From: Albula goreensis
Taxonomy: Eukaryota; Chordata; Actinopteri; Albuliformes; Albulidae
Assembly: GCA_022829145.1 (NCBI GenBank)
Contig: CM040747.1
Coordinates: 384,871-448,870, forward strand
Length of the DNA: 64,000 bases
Direction of reading: 5' to 3'
Shown: positions 63,065 through 64,000 of the stretch, piece by piece
Layout of the letters: the number at the start of each line of letters is the position of its first letter
Numbering within the stretch: the first letter of the stretch is position 1
Notes under the pieces: generated by a model
What the model saw: only the letters and a program-made list of their open reading frames with translations
Database searches by the model: none
What the model was told of the DNA's origin: nothing
Program-made: the position numbers and the translations under genes

Positions 63065-63412
63065 CACATATGCCTGAATGTGTGTATCTGCATGTATGTG
63101 TGTGAGTGTGTGTGTGTGTGTGTGTGTATGGAATCAGAAGTTTGCGTGGGTTCATTTGTACATGTATGTATGTATGTAAGTATGTATGAGTGTGCTCATA
63201 TAGTACATGTGTGCATGCACAAGTATGTTAGTGTGCATGTATGTGTGTCTATGTGTCTGCATGTGTGTGTTTTTGTGTATGCACATGGGTTTGTATGTAC
63301 ATGTGTGTGTTTGAGAGTGTGAGTGTGCATGGGTTTTGTGTGTACGTGTATGTGTGTACATGGGTGTTGTGTGTATGTGTGTGTATGTGTGTGTGTGTTT
63401 GTGCAGAGAGCA
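63065..63412. repeat. TG/TGTA-rich tract
   Basis: Loose repeats of GTGTGTATGTGTGTGCATG. Low complexity. Confidence 0.85.
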
Positions 63413-64000
63413 GGCCAGTGCAGATACAGCTGGGGCAGGATGGGAGGGATGTTCTGTGGCTCTGTGGGAATGATCAGCACAAATCCCCTGCAGCTCCTTA
63501 TGAAGGCAGGCCAAGATTACGCTTATCTGCCTGAGAGCCACTGAGGCTAGCCTGCGCAATGCTCCCGCTCCAGCTGCACCATGGACCAATCACAGCATGC
63601 CATTCAGGGACCAATCACTGTGTGCCATTCAGAAGGAGCAGGTTTGTGAGCCAGGCATTTTTAAAATATCCTTGCAGATATAACACCTGGCAGTAAAAGC
63701 AGTGTGTGTGGAGATAAGCCCACCTTATCCTGCAGGGAGCAGCCCAGCAGTGCCCCCCATCATCAGTCAAATGCCATGAATCTCATCCTCTGAGGAGCTC
63801 ATCTCAGAGCCAGTGTCTCCACACTACCCCACTACCCGGCCAGTCAGGAGGTCAGCCCCCTCCTCCGGACAGGGTGGGAGCCAGTCACGGAGCCAGTCAC
63901 CGGCAGGGGCTGCAACAGCACAAACTCAATCTAGAGGAGCGAAAGGCGGGGGAATGCCAGACAGAAATATCTGAAGTGCAATTTACCCACAAACCATAGT
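63413..64000. other. Unique sequence at the right edge
   Basis: More GC-rich than the preceding sequence. Two short GACCAATCAC words occur at about 63583 and 63609. I cannot support an exon here. Confidence 0.4.

Noticed and set aside
63413..63544. Possible exon on + (GRMGGMFCGSVGMIS)
   Set aside because: No family match recalled, no convincing splice sites, no neighbouring exon.

Overview
The window is vertebrate genomic DNA, most likely from a ray-finned (teleost) fish. The basis is spliced vertebrate genes with canonical GT-AG introns, a fossil of a LINE with a restriction-like endonuclease tail, fish-style short interspersed repeats, and very heavy (CA)n and minisatellite content. The species cannot be named from the sequence. 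No prokaryotic, CRISPR or operon structure was seen. Family assignments rest on recalled protein sequences, not on a search.

Two convergent (tail-to-tail) neuronal genes are supported. (1) A stathmin-3 (SCLIP)-like gene, stmn3, on the + strand. Exons 2-5 lie at 2207-2302, 3243-3418, 6920-7111 and 7367-7426; exon 1 (about six residues) lies left of the window. The 3' UTR runs to about 8300. (2) A copine of the CPNE5/8/9 subgroup, closest to copine-9, on the - strand. Eighteen coding exons run from 58922 down to 19187 and join in frame to 548 codons plus a stop. Only the extreme N-terminus (first part of C2A) is missing, presumably right of the window. Every splice junction was checked for phase and the exons read through without a frameshift.

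Most of the rest is tandem repeat. More than 40 distinct arrays, mainly minisatellites with 17-69 bp units and unrelated unit sequences, fill by my estimate about 40% of the window. They sit mostly in introns of both genes, and several run right up to splice sites. Unique sequence between them holds one degraded RLE-type LINE fragment (about 34590-35690), two copies of a short interspersed repeat (12631-12862 and 61364-61489), microsatellites and a polypurine tract.

The best candidates for something new are places where minisatellites touch gene structure. The array at 21843-22965 ends in the genuine acceptor of copine exon 16. Its units carry acceptor-like sites, and all of it stays open in the copine reading frame, so upstream acceptor use would insert a repeat peptide into the vWA domain. 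The donor of copine exon 8 is triplicated at an exact 26-bp spacing, with an in-frame TGA straight after the exon end. The copine stop codon lies in the first unit of another array. These are sequence observations; functional consequences are inference.
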